This document shows, one piece after another, positions 12,701 to 25,487 of a DNA stretch of 64,000 nt. Source of the stretch: Siniperca chuatsi (lineage: Eukaryota > Chordata > Actinopteri > Centrarchiformes > Sinipercidae); NCBI RefSeq assembly GCF_020085105.1, contig NC_058047.1, positions 18,946,501 to 19,010,500 on the forward strand, read 5' to 3'. The position numbers were made by a program, and so were the translations under genes. The notes beneath the pieces were generated by a model. The model saw only the letters and a list, made by a program, of their open reading frames with translations. It was not told the DNA's origin and made no database searches. How positions within the stretch are numbered: position 1 is the first letter of the stretch; each line of letters begins with the position of its first letter.

Positions 12701-15700
12701 CTACTTTTGTCTTGTTTTTGTCTGCATGTGCTCAACTCTTCTTTTTATCACACACACACACGCACACACACACACACATTCCTGCTGACAACACATTGTG
12801 CCTTTCACTTCCTAGCCACTATAACTAGACAATGATAGGACTTGAAAAAAGAGCTTGTGCTTAAATTGAAAAAGCAACAACTATCTCTTCCATCTGTGAT
12901 ATATATTTTTTAACATATATTTTTTTTTTATGGCTTCCCCAGAATGACTGTGAATGAAATCAAATTATTATGTTTCTTTCCAAGTCAATAACAGCATCAT
13001 TAAAGTCTAACAATAAACTTGGGGCTACAGTAATTAACATAAATGAATATTTTCCAACACGCTAGCAAATCTCATGTGTTTCACTTGCCTAAATAATAAA
13101 GATAAATAATCAAGGTACCATATGAAAGCAGATATTATATGATGCCAAAATGTATTGGTAAATTGAAAGGAGGAAGATAGACACTGTACTTTAAAAAAAA
13201 AGTTTACATTTTTATTAGGAGACACACACTGTTGCAGTATGTTGTCAAAGCTAACAAAACAAGACCCAGCCTGCTGCTCTGACCTTTACATTAAGGACCA
13301 CTGAAGTTCACCTGCAGCATGAAATAAAATAAACAACACTTGAATTTAATCCAGTGTAGTTTATCCCATTCAAACGAGAAACTCCACTTCCCACCACCAA
13401 CCTTCTCAGTAAGTACAGAGATATAATCTGTTTTATAGAATGTTTAAATCAAAGTTGGGATCTTAGATGTTTAGTGTATATAAATATATTAAGAATTAAA
13501 TATATTACATTCCTTAACTGATTATCTATTAGGTGTGAATTCACTAGCAAGGACCATCAACAGGGTACGTTTAAATGATTTATTGACGAAATGAGATTGT
13601 GTGGGAGGCTTGGCTTGCTGTTCGCTTGGTCGGCTACTATGTGTTGGGGAAGCTTCGGTGGGGGATCTGCCGTAGCACCCTGGCACCCTGGCACCCCCCT
13701 TAAGGACCCTACAGTGAGAAGGAAGGAGAGGAGGAAAATGGAGAGAGAAATGGGGTCAGGGGGAGGGTGCAGAATATGAGAGTGAAGAGGAGGACATGGG
13801 TTAGGTAGGTATTTATGGAAATGCCAGAAGTGGCGTGGTTGAGGTGTGGTCCTGCTCCTGAAACTCTGCTAGATCGCTCCAACTAATCACATAAAGTCAT
13901 AGTGACTTGATCATTTGTTAATGCTGAGCAACAGGAATTTATGATACATCCTGCATTAATTAATGCATTAAATGATCATGAGTCATGCATTGGTTAAGCG
14001 TTAGGTGTATGATTTGTACCCTTATTATAAGGTGTTACCATTTTTTTTCATACTTGAGAACTTGTGTCAATGTGAATGCACGCTCACCTCAGTTTTGACA
14101 TTTCTAGCTGGCAACTGGCAGCATAATGTTGATTTGCTATGTGGGCTCAGTTGCAGTATGAAAGAATGTGAGTTTTTAAAAAAAAAAAAAGAGAGTCTAA
14201 CACCAGTTTGCAAAACAGCAGTGGATGTTTTGAACCCGTCTTGCCACTTTGGCCCTTGCATGCCTGTCATCTGGAAACCCCTCACCACAAATGGACATTA
14301 CCCATTCTGCCAAACACAAGCGTTCTATATTCATATCCATACTGTGCTTTAAAACCTTTGTAAGGAATGCATCTTTCAGGTAATGATCAAAACACATCCC
14401 TCTTTCTTTTTCTACAGCCCTCACTGTCGACAACAACATCCGGCCAATTCTGTACTGCATAATTAGCTGGCATAACACAGGAATGTTTGCACATTCTCAC
14501 TGAAGTTGGATTATATTACCATATAACCTCTTTGTAACCTGTTTTATATAGCAACTATTCACTTGCTGAGACTGGCTAACAGGTTTATTATCACAATGCA
14601 CCTCTTCCCATGTTACCCTCCAACATCCACCTCACATCGGTCCTTCTCAGAAACCAGATGTTCTTATTTGTTTTAGTCTGAGAACAATGTCAGTCAAATG
14701 CAAATCCAGTTATTGTGTTTTTATTTGACAGCAGGACATGGAGAGATGCAGGGGCACACCAACAGAGGAATCTCTGATTGGCACTAAATGGATGGAGCGT
14801 AGAGTTGTTGGAGGCCAAGACAATCATCTGTGTCCTTAGGGACAAACTCATTTAATGAATTTTCCGAGCTCCCCCTCTGTGTGCGCTATATTGAAAGATA
14901 ATTTTGCTTAATGCCACCAATTGAAATAGGTGTGTTTTGCCAAAAGGTTACTATTTTGGTAGGGAAGCATTTCCTGCTAAAGGGAGGGCATGAATGAGTC
15001 ACTGCCCTTTAAAAATTGACATGCATTTTCTTTCATTCACATGAAATTCCTTTTTCATGTAATTACAGAATGAGTGGCCACTGTGTCCCCTGCTTGAATG
15101 TCTGTATATATCTAATAGAGCATCCCTTCCTTCTATTCTTCCTTCTTTCCTACTTCTAGGCTTTGTCGAGCCTGCACCCTGAATGTGAGTTCATATTTCA
15201 GCTGGAGAAAGAGGAGCGTAATTGCCTTCAGTACATTGCAGAGCAGGGCAACAGAAGCACAGAAGGTGTGTTTTACATTTTAAAATCACCCTGCAGCAGT
15301 AGCTCATATAAATTCAAGCGTGGCTGTAGTTGTGATATGAAATATACTGCAAATGTTCACACTAAGTACAAGAGTCTAAGGTGGAATAAATGCTTCACAG
15401 AGAATCATCAGTTGTCCGGGCAGATTCTTGATGGCATCCCAACTGCAGAATGAAAACGCACTGCATGATCTATCAGTGTGATGCATCTGTAGAGGAGACC
15501 ATTAAGGATAGTTACATAAGGATTTATGTATGTAATCTAGCTCAAGATAAAGGTCTTTGTTGGAGATCTACAGTACTTTCTCATTCTTGTCTTAATACAA
15601 TTTACACAGAGGTGGATGTTATGGCTTTGAAGAATGTTGTTGGGGGTATTGTGCATGATACACCCCATTTACCTCTACTGTATCTCCATGAGTATATATT

Positions 15701-18700
15701 TAAACTGCATTTCGGGCAGTGGTGTATGACTGTGTGTTTATGGAATCTCTCTTCTGATGAACTACCCTGATAGACTCATACTTACCTTTTTTTTTTAACA
15801 TTCTTTCTCCTCCTTAATCTCCTCCGAAAAGGTTGTCCGCCATTCTGGGACGCAGTCGTCTGCTGGCCTCATGCAGTCGTTGGGGAAACCGTCCACAGAG
15901 CTTGTCCTATGGTCTTCTCCCTCTTCAGAAACAACACAGGTGACTAAAGGATTACATGGTGAAAGAGGGGGTGAGTGGGGTGTTCAGGCTGAGATAATGA
16001 TGTTCACCTCTGGGTCAAAATTAAGTTAAATTGTTGTTCTGATGAAAGCAAAGGGTGATTTTGAGCCTGATTATTTCATAAGGTATGTTTATTTATTTAT
16101 TCATTCAGTCATTAATTTGGTCATTTGTTTTTTTTTTATGATTTGTTAATTAGAATCATGTCAGCTCTTTTCTCAGTCTTGCTAGATTCTCACAGGAGAC
16201 TGCAATCAAAGTGTGTTTTCTTAACAAGTAAATTAGCAGGTTTGGGAGTGTACGCAGAGAGAGAAACCCATATAAATGTCTTATAAAATGAGCGAACAAG
16301 AAATACCTTGGCATTAAGTGTCTATGAAGATATTCAACAGTGTCTAAACAAGAATAAGAGTCTACAGCCACAGTAGCAGCCCTATGATGCTGCATTTACT
16401 ATAGGCACAGTGGTGCTTTGAGCTAAAAGCTAATGCTGCGATAATGTCATATTGGATGGATGGTAGAGATGGTAAAGATTCCCATCTTAATGATTTGTGA
16501 GCGGTCACCGTCATCTGACAGTTCAACAAGGTTGTATAATCGCAGAGTTGGTTGAGTAAGGGTTAAAAATACAATACATTGACAAAATTACAATATATCC
16601 ATTAAATTTGGGTTTAATTACATGGAACGACGGACCGTGGCTGACATTAGGCATCCATATTTGTTTGGTTTTCAGGCACTTCCGTATTATTAAGCTCCAA
16701 GATATCTGACTTGGAGCTTAATAATACGGAAGTGCCTGAAAAGTCCAACTTTCGTAATTACGACTTGGAAGTTGACGTGAACGCTATTTACAAGTTGTAA
16801 ACTCAGAATTACGATAACAATGACATGAATGTGGCATGTTAAACAGTTAAGGGATTGCCAAAAGTATTACAATTCATCCTGAGGGGAACATGAACCCTTG
16901 TACCAAATCTCATGGCAATTCATCCAATAGTAGCCGAGACATTTCACTTAAAATCATAAATGTCAACTTCGTGGTGGCACTAGGGATAAACTCAGGAGAT
17001 CATCAAAGTTATTAGGATATATCGTCTGAGAACCATGAATGTCTGTTCAAATGTTTGTGCCAATCCATCTAGTAGTTGTTCCGATATTTCACAGGAAAAG
17101 TGAAAACTTTGACCTGCCGGTGACGCTAATGGAAAAGTCAGTGAATCACCAAAGTCATTAGAATTCATCTTCTAGGCACCATGGATATCTGTACTAAATT
17201 TCAAGACAATCCATCTATTTGTTGTTGAGATATTTCATTCACCACAGTAGTGGACAGACCGACCGACCAACATTCAACACCATTCCGTCCCACCAGCGTG
17301 GCTAAAAACACGTTAAACATGTTATGTGAATATCTCTTTCTCTTGACATGCTAGTGAATCTAATATGAAGATGATCTCGTCATGGTTGACATTTTGATCT
17401 CTTTTCACCTTAGGTTCAGTTAGCCGTAACTGCACAAGTGGAGGTTGGTCCAGACCTTTACCACCGTACCACATCGCCTGCAGTGTGGATGATGACATTC
17501 CCGAGGTTAGAATTGCTGGGGTGAGGCCGATAAAGAGGTCAGCCTGGGGAATGGGAAACTCCAGATTGAGAGCGCAGAGGTCAGGGTGAAGGAAGAGAAT
17601 CAGAAACAGGAGGAACAAGGAGACATCCAACAGGAAAAGGGAAAAGAACCAACAGAAACAGGAGGACTAATACAGAAGGAGAACACACCCGTTTCAACTT
17701 CAGAAATCAACAGACCAAACAAGCTAAATAAGAAAAGAAAAATGTGACACATTACAAGAGGTTCTTGTCATAATTTTAGTGCAGTCTATCAGACTGTAAT
17801 GAAGTGAAACTGATGCCCACAAAGCTACTTTTGTTTCTTTTTGAGATTCGAGTATACATGCTTACTGGCTCGCTGCCTCTCAAGAGCAGAAAAAAAAATC
17901 TGTTCAAACATAAATGTGCCTCATGTGAAAATACTTTTGCAAGGCAGCAAGTGAATCGAATGTCACCCATCAGTTAATAGCTGAAATTATCTTTTTTCAC
18001 AAAGAGAGAATGGTGCTTTATTGTACTGAACAGTGTTTTTTGAGGATAATTATGAGAAAACTACTTTTGGTGCTATGCAGAGCATCTTTTTTCTTGAGTT
18101 TAATAAAACCTTTTAAGTCTTCCAATAGCAGGGGTGGAAAGCCACTAATTACAAATTCTAATCTTACTGTAATTAAGTAGCTTTTTCATGTACTTTTTTG
18201 AGTCGATTCTGTAGTCTCCTTAGTCCAGTCATACTGCCATTAGACTCAGAATATGGAAAAAGCTTTCTTGCAGTAATGCTGCTGTCATCTCTTCTCTACA
18301 GTTGAGGCTCAAGCTTGTCTGCAATTTGGTCTCATTTTGAGACATTACATTCATTTTATAGCCTGAGCTAGTGTTTGAGTATAATGTCATTTTATATAAA
18401 ATCTTCTTTCTTGTCTTGCTTTCAGGCAGAGCAGTCATACTTTGCCACAGTGAAGGTGATATACACCATCGGCTACAGCATCTCTCTAGTGGTGCTGGCT
18501 GTTGCTGTGTTGATCCTGCTGCTCCTCAGGTAAGAATAGATTTCTTATTCCATTTTTCATCAGAAACTGATCAAACTTAAGGCCCATTAATTTACCCCAG
18601 AGAGCCAAGCAATAGCAACCACAGCAATATTGTTATGCCATAAACAAAAAAGATGATTCCAAGGCACTCTTAGTCCTAGGTATATTAAAAAGCCTTTATA

Positions 18701-21700
18701 ATGGCTGACTCTCACCAGTTTTGGGTCTTTGTCAAGGTCCTGTGCTGTGTTTGAAATGTGATAGTACTCACACTGTACACTTGACACTTGTAGCTTTGCC
18801 ACATTTAAAATTATGTCCTAGTGTAGTTTATTAAAGGAATGTTTTTAGGCATTTTGGGAAATATGCTTGCACTTTCTTGTCAAGAGTTAGAAGAGAAGAT
18901 CGATACCACTTTTATGTTTGTACACTGAATATGAAGCAAGAGCGTACAGACATAAGAGAGGTATCATCTAACTCTTGCCAAGAACGTAAACAAGCGTGTT
19001 TCCCAAAATGTCGTGCTTACTTGTCGTAGGAAGAGGAGTAATGCTGTTGTATGAAGTCATTTTAAAGCCATTGACCCTGAAACCCAAAATAAAAAAATAC
19101 AATCAAAATAGTCATGAAATCAGTTGTCATGGTGTTATGCAAAAAATACCAGAATTTTCCCTCTTGTAATCCCTTTTGAGAGGGTCATACCTCTCAGTTC
19201 CAGTTTTTCCTTTCGCATTTTTTTCCTTTCGTACTTTTTGGCCCTAAACTGACATCATACTGTGTCAACTGTCAAAAACCATGGAAACGAAGGAATTATA
19301 GCTAATAGTTAAAGTGTAACAATGTAGCACAAGTAAAGCAGAGTTTATTTTGATTATCTGGCTGACTTGTAGTCTAATCAAACCATCTGGCTTTGATATT
19401 TTGTGTGCATTAGACAACACTACAATATATTAATTGCGTGAATTGCCTGATTTTTCAACAGGAGGCTGCGTTGTGCCAGGAACTTCATTCACATCCAGCT
19501 CTTCATCACGTTTATCCTGAAAGCTGTGGCGGTGTTCATAAAGGATGCTACTCTGTTCTCAAATGACGACACCAACCACTGCACTCTTTCCACAGTAAGA
19601 TAATGACGATCAGGGCAAGAGGTTCTTGGTTGTATTAAAAAATTCCTATGGGGAAATTTTCCCTGTTCTCATACTCTTCTCTCTTACTAATCTCTCCTAA
19701 TGATTAACGATGTCCTTCTTTTCCTTTCTTCTGTCCAGTTTGCCTGTAAGGCCTCTGTGGTCTTCTGTCACTACTGTGTAATGGCCAATTTTTTCTGGCT
19801 CCTGGTGGAGGCGCTCTATCTCAATTCCCTGCTGCTTTCATCCTTTTATTACAGCCGTCGATGCCTCTGGGGCTTCAGCCTGTTGGGATGGGGTGAGAAA
19901 CCTTGACATGCAGTTTCCCTGACATTTGTTATGCTGAGCTGCAGAGTTTGGTTCCAAAATGAGATATCCCATGTTTGAAATACAGTATCCTATATGATAC
20001 TTGCTTTTACAAATAAAGTGTGGTTCTTCTTAAACATTAGTAGATGATAAATTCAACAATTACAAAATGAGGGGACTTAAAAAGGTTCATTTATATGTTA
20101 CAGATACTTGAGTTTTCATATCTGTATCAAATGTATGTTGGCTCAAGGTGAGTTATACTTTAATATAAATTAGAGGAAGAAAAAAGTCAGATACATTTTT
20201 TTTATCTGACCATTAGTTTCATGCTAAAGTCGGCAAGTTAAACAGTTCTCAATGCAAATTGCCTGAAAAGTTTGTGAGTGCACTGAAGTCCACATTGGTT
20301 TGTGTGGGCCAAGGTACCGCTGTTTATTCTGTTTATACAGCCAGTACATTATGTGCAGAATGAGTTTCTGCTTTTTTGATCTTAGTGTTTTTTATCAATA
20401 TCCCTATAATTTGATGGTTCAGAGACTGTTTGTGCACTCTTCTTGGAGTGCACAAATACTTGCACTGTATGATTTGCAGTTTCCAGTCCATCTAACTTGC
20501 ATGTTGTTTTGGAATAGATTGCATTTGGTTGCAAATATTAAGCTTTTCTTAATTATTATCAATTCACATGCCAGGTTCCTTGATTTTTCAATCTTCAAAT
20601 GAGTGTAGCACACTGAATTAAATGAGGAGTTTTGTTAATATGTAATATGAGGTTACCCACAGGAATGCTGCTATGACTTGGGCCGTCATTCCTTTGTATT
20701 ATAAAAGTCAGATCAGCAGCTTTTGACATTTACTTGATGTCTCCACAGGGTCACTGACTGACGAATTAGAAATTTTGAACTTTAATTAATTCCAAATAGC
20801 GTATATATTTTTAAATTCCAAACATAGTGCCAAAATATATCACACCTGCCACTCTCATCAATATCATGTAATGGGGCCTTGATGACCATTTGAGGACCAA
20901 ACTGTATTTTTTAAACACTGAGACACAATGGAAGATTCATCATCCTCCAAAATCAGTAGAGATTTCAAACCGATTGAGCTGAACAGATATTTTGTTACAG
21001 TTCTGTGTTACAAAGGAGATTCACAGCTATCTTTAGGGACAACACAAGGCAGACAGACTGCCATTGGCCAACATCCCCAACTTATTACTTAAATACAGCC
21101 AGAAACTCTCCTGGCTCAGTGGCATCAGCTGTAATTACCAAACAAACTGAATTAAAGTTTACACCCCTGTGGTGGTCACTACTAATGTATTAGATTATGT
21201 TTGTGGGTTGAATGTTTCTTCAAAAAATGTTCAAGTTGATTTCTTAGGACTCATGTGTGATTAAATGAAAGGGGTCACTGCCACTTAACTTGCCAACTAC
21301 AATGAATACAGAGGAATTTGTCCCAGTGGTAGTAAGGCTGTGATGTAAATGTGAAGTGCATAAAGCCTATTAAAATATTCCATTTACTTTGAGTTCTTGC
21401 TGAACAGATCAATGCAGATATTAGAAAAGTTGACATTCAGCCAACAGGTTCACGTATTGATAACTGTCTAATTATGATTCAACCAACTGTGTATTGATTG
21501 TGTCTCACTGACATTAGTTTTGGTTTTCTGCCGTTCCACAGGTGTACCTGTGCTCTTCATCGTCCTGTGGATTGGATCCAGGGTGTATTTTGAAGACACA
21601 GAGTTTGTATAAACTTCCACTACCACTTCCATCTCCACAAGCATGATTATTTCTTATATACATTTACAGCACACTGCAACAGACATAATGACCAATATTG

Positions 21701-24700
21701 TAATCAGAAGTACAGTAAGGGCCACTGTATAGCACTTGAGCATTTTCATTATTATTTTATGATATACAGTATAGGTTTTTGATGAAGAAATACACCCTTA
21801 AGAGGGAAGGTGAGAGTATACTTCTTTTTTATGTACTTAACCTTTTAAACAAATGTGTAATTTGCACTCACTTTTTTGTACTCTTTAATATGCTTTGCTT
21901 GATATTTAATTTATGGTCAACTGAACTCATTGTACATCACTCCTTAAAAGAACTTCTGCAGACTGACTAAAGTGCACAAATTTCAAAATGTCTTCCTATA
22001 TAGATGTTGGGACATCAACGAGGACTCGCCCTATTGGTGGATCATCAAGGGACCAATTGTTGTGTCTATAGTGGTAAATGCTCCCATTGTGCTGAAACAA
22101 AACAAAGATGGTCTGTTAATTATGCACCTAGCAGATTACAGATTGTTATGCAGATGATTTGTTTGCTTTCTTTTCAGAGATGGTTTCTGAGAAATTATTT
22201 GAAAAAACCTCTTTTGTGCACATTAGAATAGAGTGCCAAAAACTGCCCTCACACCCGTCTTTTTTAATTACACACGTGGCTGCCCATATTGTTGTCATGA
22301 CATTGAGTAATCACATCGTTGTAAGTGACATTTGGTACAGTACCTGTCAAGGCTTTATCCCTTTAAAGCTGAAATTATATTTTCTTAATATTTTCTTAAT
22401 ACTTTTCCATTCTTGCTTTTTCTATCAACAGGTCAACTTTATGCTCTTCATGAACATCATCAGAATCCTGATACAGAAGCTCAATCCTCGGCTGATCCAG
22501 TTCAATAATGCTTCACAGTACAGGTAATCCTGCAGACACAGTTGTAGACACAGTATGAGTGGCTGAACTCTGCAGTGATACAGCATCTCCAGCTTAAGTT
22601 ATTAATGCATTTTGAATGCAGAAATACCTGAAGAAGAAGTATTTTTTAAACAGATATGGTCATTTGTAGGCATTCTTTAGGTTTAAGATTTGCTTGAGAT
22701 TTAGCTTTCATCTTTTCCTCTCGCACTCTTGGTTTTTCACAGCTGTGTCTTTGTAACTTCTTACCTTGAACTGAAAATTTTTCACTCTCTTTTCACTCTC
22801 TCTGATGCTTTTTCATCCTGATAAGTAGACATTTTGATGCAGGGAAAGATGCAAGTTGCATGAACACTGCTGATAAACCACAGAAGGCAATTTAGGCAAT
22901 AATTTATTCAGTAACTACTGAACCTCAAACTAGTCAGTCTGGCCATGTCTACCTTTCCACTTCCCAAGAGGCTTATCAGAATTTCTAATTGAACTAGGCT
23001 CACTAATTGGCTGAAAGTGTTCATGGACATCATGCATATCCAGATCTTATAAAAGACGTACCAAAGATAAGTTAAGTGATTGACTTAATTGCACCAGCTA
23101 AATTAATATGATCCCCTACACATAAAAAACATTACCCCTGCACTCACACTATCCTCACTTTGACTCATGCACCTGCTGCTGCCTTTCCACTCATAAACAA
23201 AAGCCTTGCACAAACTGACGCACACACACAAGTATCCTCTTGATTGACGAGCAGCATTCAGATAAGACATGCACTAAATGACTCCCTGAGGTGACTTCAC
23301 CTCCTGCATCTTGTGTCTTTTCTTCTGTGCAACAGACGCCTGACCAAGTCCACTCTCCTCCTTATCCCTTTGTTTGGTACTCACTACATGTTCTTCAATT
23401 TTCTGCCCGACTACTTCAATGTTAACCTGCGCCTCTGTATCGAGCTCTGCATTGGATCCTTCCAGGTACATGCCTGTATAAACACTGAATATTCTGACAG
23501 CAATATATAGTACATGCTGAAATACTCTGAAAACACACACACACACTCCAAACCATACCCAAGATTGTATCTCTTTAGAGTAGCGTATCTAATAATAAAC
23601 CCTCATTGTTTGTCTGATCAGTGGACATGGGAGTGAGTCTTATCTATCAAAATAAGTGCATGCTAATTTAGACAATATCTTGAGTAGATTAATTCTTCAC
23701 AATACTAGTCTAGAATTGAAATTAATTTAGATAATTGGATTTGCTTTGCTTTCTGCACCTTTATACATATTCCATGCAGTAATGAGAGTTGTATTTATAA
23801 TAATTTATGCGTTGAATACGCTTTTCAAGGTAATGACATTTCAACTTGAAATTCTCTTTTCCCCTAGACAACTTATGTAAAGAAGGCTGAGTGTCTTCAG
23901 CCATATTAGCAGCTCTGTCAGGCTGTACTTACAAAGAGCAGGGCTTTGAGCTAAATGCTAAGGTCTGCATGCTAACATGCCCACAATGACATGCTACAGT
24001 AACATGCTGAAATTTAGCAGTGATTACCAGTTCACTATCTTAGTTTAGTATGTTAGCATGCTAACATTTGCTAATTTGCACTAAACACAAAGGTTGATGA
24101 GGCTGATGGGAATGTCATTAGTTTTGCAGATATCTGGTCATAAACCAAATGGACAAACTGCAATTTTGACCTGATGATGGCGCTAGAGTAAAACTCAGGG
24201 GATCACCAAAGTGAAAACAATTCATCCTGAGGGGGACACGAATGTGTGTCATGGCAATCCATCCAATGATCTGTTGATAATTCAAATTAATGAGGCACAG
24301 AAGTGTGAAATAAGCATGGAACATAATAGTAACAAAAGTGCCTAAATAGCTGTAACACAGGCTTTGTGTATAAAAGAGTACGACCAATTTTATTCTGCAT
24401 GTTTTAGTGTAAAGATAAAAGGAAGGGCAGCAGAGTTTACAGCCTTCTTTAGATTATACATGGTTTACGGCAGTGTATTATTGAGATATATATTCAAACC
24501 ATTAATTATTCCTCGTTTGCTGGATGTGTGAGCGAAACATAATAGATTTTCCTGACCCACTTTTTATTCTCGTTCTTCAGCCTCTTCTTCATCAGTTCTC
24601 ATTTGTGTCTGACATTTAAGCTATCTTCACATGAGCAACCTTTTAACAATGCGGACTAGTCCTAAATGTTAATGATTAAAACTATCTCTCTTACAGGGGC

Positions 24701-25345
24701 TTCTTGTAGCAATTCTCTATTGCTTTCTTAATCAAGAGGTCAGTACAAGTCACGACTCTCTCAAGCATTTATTTTAACATGTTCAACAAATCACACAGAT
24801 AATCTACAGCTCTGTTGCATATTAACCTGTGTACCCAGATCATATGTCAGTGACAGGTGAGTGGTTTAGAGTTTTCAGGGCTTAAAATGCCCCTTACTGC
24901 ACTTATGTAACCACCAAGACTAATGTGAGGCCGACCGCACACAGTCTGAGGGCAACACCAGTCTGTGTTTAATACTCAGTACACAATAAAACAATCAAAC
25001 TCAAGTTCATCTATATAACATGATGCGAGGCGCTGGTAGGCAGATTTTGTTACCTTTGAACAGAGCCAGGTTAGCTGTTTCCCCAGTCTTTGTGCTAAGC
25101 TAAACTAAACAGCTGCTGGCTGTGGCCTTATATTTAACGGAAAGATATGAGAGTGGTGTCGATATTCTCATCTAACTCTCCACAAGTATCTGCTTTAAGT
25201 ATATTATATTGCAGCATTGCATAAACATATTACACAAGATAATTTTTTATCATAGACCAATTACATTTAAACAAAAATATACAGAATGTGGTATATGAGT
25301 TGTAACAGCCTCATCTTAATAGTTTGCAAACAGCCAAATCCTGCA

Positions 25346-25381
<36 letters not shown>

Positions 25382-25487
25382 ACAGGTCCAGAAAGAGGTC
25401 CACATGCAGTGGCTGAGGTGGCAGGAGCGGAGCTATGGTGTGGTGTCACCTGCTGCAAAGGGCAGCCAGATGGACACACCCTTCTAG
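7956..25487 (+). CDS. ghrhrl: Class B (secretin-family) GPCR, GHRH receptor-like
   Basis: Complete 13-exon model: 7956-8009, 15160-15265, 15832-15939, 17414-17505, 18426-18529, 19462-19594, 19739-19892, 21542-21602, 22004-22073, 22432-22523, 23336-23465, 24697-24738, 25386-25487. Total is 1248 nt, 415 aa plus TAG. Exon 1 is a signal peptide (MSCLHIRG...). The extracellular hormone-binding domain has HPECEFI, CPPFWD, CWP and NCTSGGWS, the class B cysteine framework with N-glycosylation sites. Seven membrane segments follow, with [11 protein letters not shown] before TM1, [11 protein letters not shown] before TM5, and TM7 ending [11 protein letters not shown], then a short cytoplasmic tail. HPEC..I.QL, SYF.TVK.IYT.G.SIS and IIRIL..KL match the GHRH receptor better than VIP/PACAP receptors, and human GHRHR is similarly about 420 aa. 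Members couple to Gs/cAMP in response to GHRH or PACAP-related peptides. Whether this is GHRHR, GHRHR2 or the PRP receptor needs a tree; the symbol is tentative. Confidence 0.9.
8527..8567. repeat. (GT)n microsatellite
   Basis: About 20 uninterrupted GT units in receptor intron 1. Confidence 0.95.
8619..8662. repeat. 44-bp perfect palindrome, AT-rich
   Basis: TACTGTATATACTGTGTATA is followed by its reverse complement through a TATATA centre with no spacer. It lies 50 bases after a (GT)n run in receptor intron 1. Confidence 0.85.
9696..9748. repeat. (CA)n microsatellite
   Basis: About 26 uninterrupted CA units in receptor intron 1. Confidence 0.95.
10005..10367. mobile_element. MITE-like element, copy 1 (receptor intron 1)
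   Basis: The left end TATGAGAAGATCAATACCAC and right end GTGGTATATCAATCTTCTCA are inverted relative to each other. The interior has AGCCGGTTAGCTTAGCTTAG and its inverted counterpart AAGCTAACCAGTTGCTGG. No ORF. Confidence 0.6.
16330..17280. repeat. Dispersed fish repeat with internal ~120-bp units (receptor intron 3)
   Basis: Words such as AATTCATCCTGAGGGGAACA, CCAATCCATCTAGTAGTTGT and GACAATCCATCTATTTGTTG recur at roughly 120-base spacing. A second copy lies at about 23885-24290, with AATTCATCCTGAGGGGGACA and CAATCCATCCAATGATCTGT. It is a non-coding interspersed element. Confidence 0.6.
16669..16742. repeat. Perfect 33-bp inverted repeat with 8-base loop
   Basis: The arms 16669-16701 and 16710-16742 are exact reverse complements (TTTTCAGGCACTTCCGTATT... 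against ...AATACGGAAGTGCCTGAAAA) around ATATCTGA. It lies in receptor intron 3 inside a dispersed repeat. Confidence 0.9.
17506..18425 (+). other. Receptor intron 4
   Basis: This 0.92-kb intron sits just before the TM1 exon. I see nothing in it beyond short meaningless open frames. Confidence 0.6.
18530..19461 (+). other. Receptor intron 5
   Basis: This 0.93-kb intron separates the TM1 and TM2 exons. It contains a short MITE-like element at 18850-19010 and otherwise nothing recognisable. Confidence 0.6.
18850..19010. mobile_element. MITE-like element, short copy 2 (receptor intron 5)
   Basis: The ends CATTTTGGGAAA and TTTCCCAAAATG are exact inverted repeats. The arms share AAGATCGATACCACT and the inverted GAGGTATCATCTAACTCTTG with copy 1, but the centre has been lost. 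Confidence 0.65.
19893..21541 (+). other. Receptor intron 7
   Basis: This 1.65-kb intron lies between the TM3/TM4 exon and the short TM4 exon, splitting a glycine codon. No coding signal was seen, and open frames such as 20300-20602 have no splice or domain support. Confidence 0.6.
22524..24696 (+). other. Receptor introns 10 and 11 flanking exon 23336-23465
   Basis: Two introns (22524-23335 and 23466-24696) flank the TM6/TM7 exon. The second holds a second copy of the intron-3 repeat (about 23885-24290). Nothing else was recognised. Confidence 0.6.
23885..24290. repeat. Second copy of the intron-3 repeat (receptor intron 11)
   Basis: It contains GCATGCTAACATGCCCACAA, GCGCTAGAGTAAAACTCAGG and AATTCATCCTGAGGGGGACA, paralleling the element at 16330-17280 without the hairpin. 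Confidence 0.55.
25026..25190. mobile_element. MITE-like element, half copy 3 (receptor intron 12)
   Basis: It contains GCTGGTAGGCAGATTTTGTT, AGCTAAACTAAACAGCTGCT, GAGAGTGGTGTCGATATTCT and CATCTAACTCTC, which match the right half of copy 1. Confidence 0.55.
25349..25378. repeat. (GT)n microsatellite next to the receptor's last acceptor
   Basis: About 15 GT units, then TTTGACAG and the final coding exon at 25386. Confidence 0.95.

Larger units (their letters stand above)
8010..15159 (+). other. Receptor intron 1 (7.15 kb)
   Basis: This long first intron follows the signal-peptide exon. It contains a (GT)n run near 8527-8567, a 44-bp perfect palindrome at 8619-8662, a (CA)n run near 9696-9748, a MITE-like element at 10005-10367 and a second CA run near 12751-12778. 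No internal exon of the receptor is missing: exons 1 and 2 join in phase 0. Confidence 0.7.
15940..17413 (+). other. Receptor intron 3 with dispersed repeat
   Basis: This 1.47-kb intron lies between extracellular-domain exons. Most of it from about 16330 on is a repeat (see the entry at 16330) that carries the 33-bp hairpin at 16669-16742. Confidence 0.7.

Noticed and set aside
14005-14478. Open frames on both strands in receptor intron 1
   Set aside because: Neither shows a domain or splice partners, and the receptor exons on either side join without them.
16669-16742. Annotating the hairpin as a microRNA
   Set aside because: Arms are perfectly complementary and lie within a dispersed repeat, and there is no evidence of a mature product. 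It is reported as an inverted repeat only.
22159-22527. 122-residue plus-strand open frame
   Set aside because: The end is the real receptor exon 22432-22523; the rest is intron read-through.
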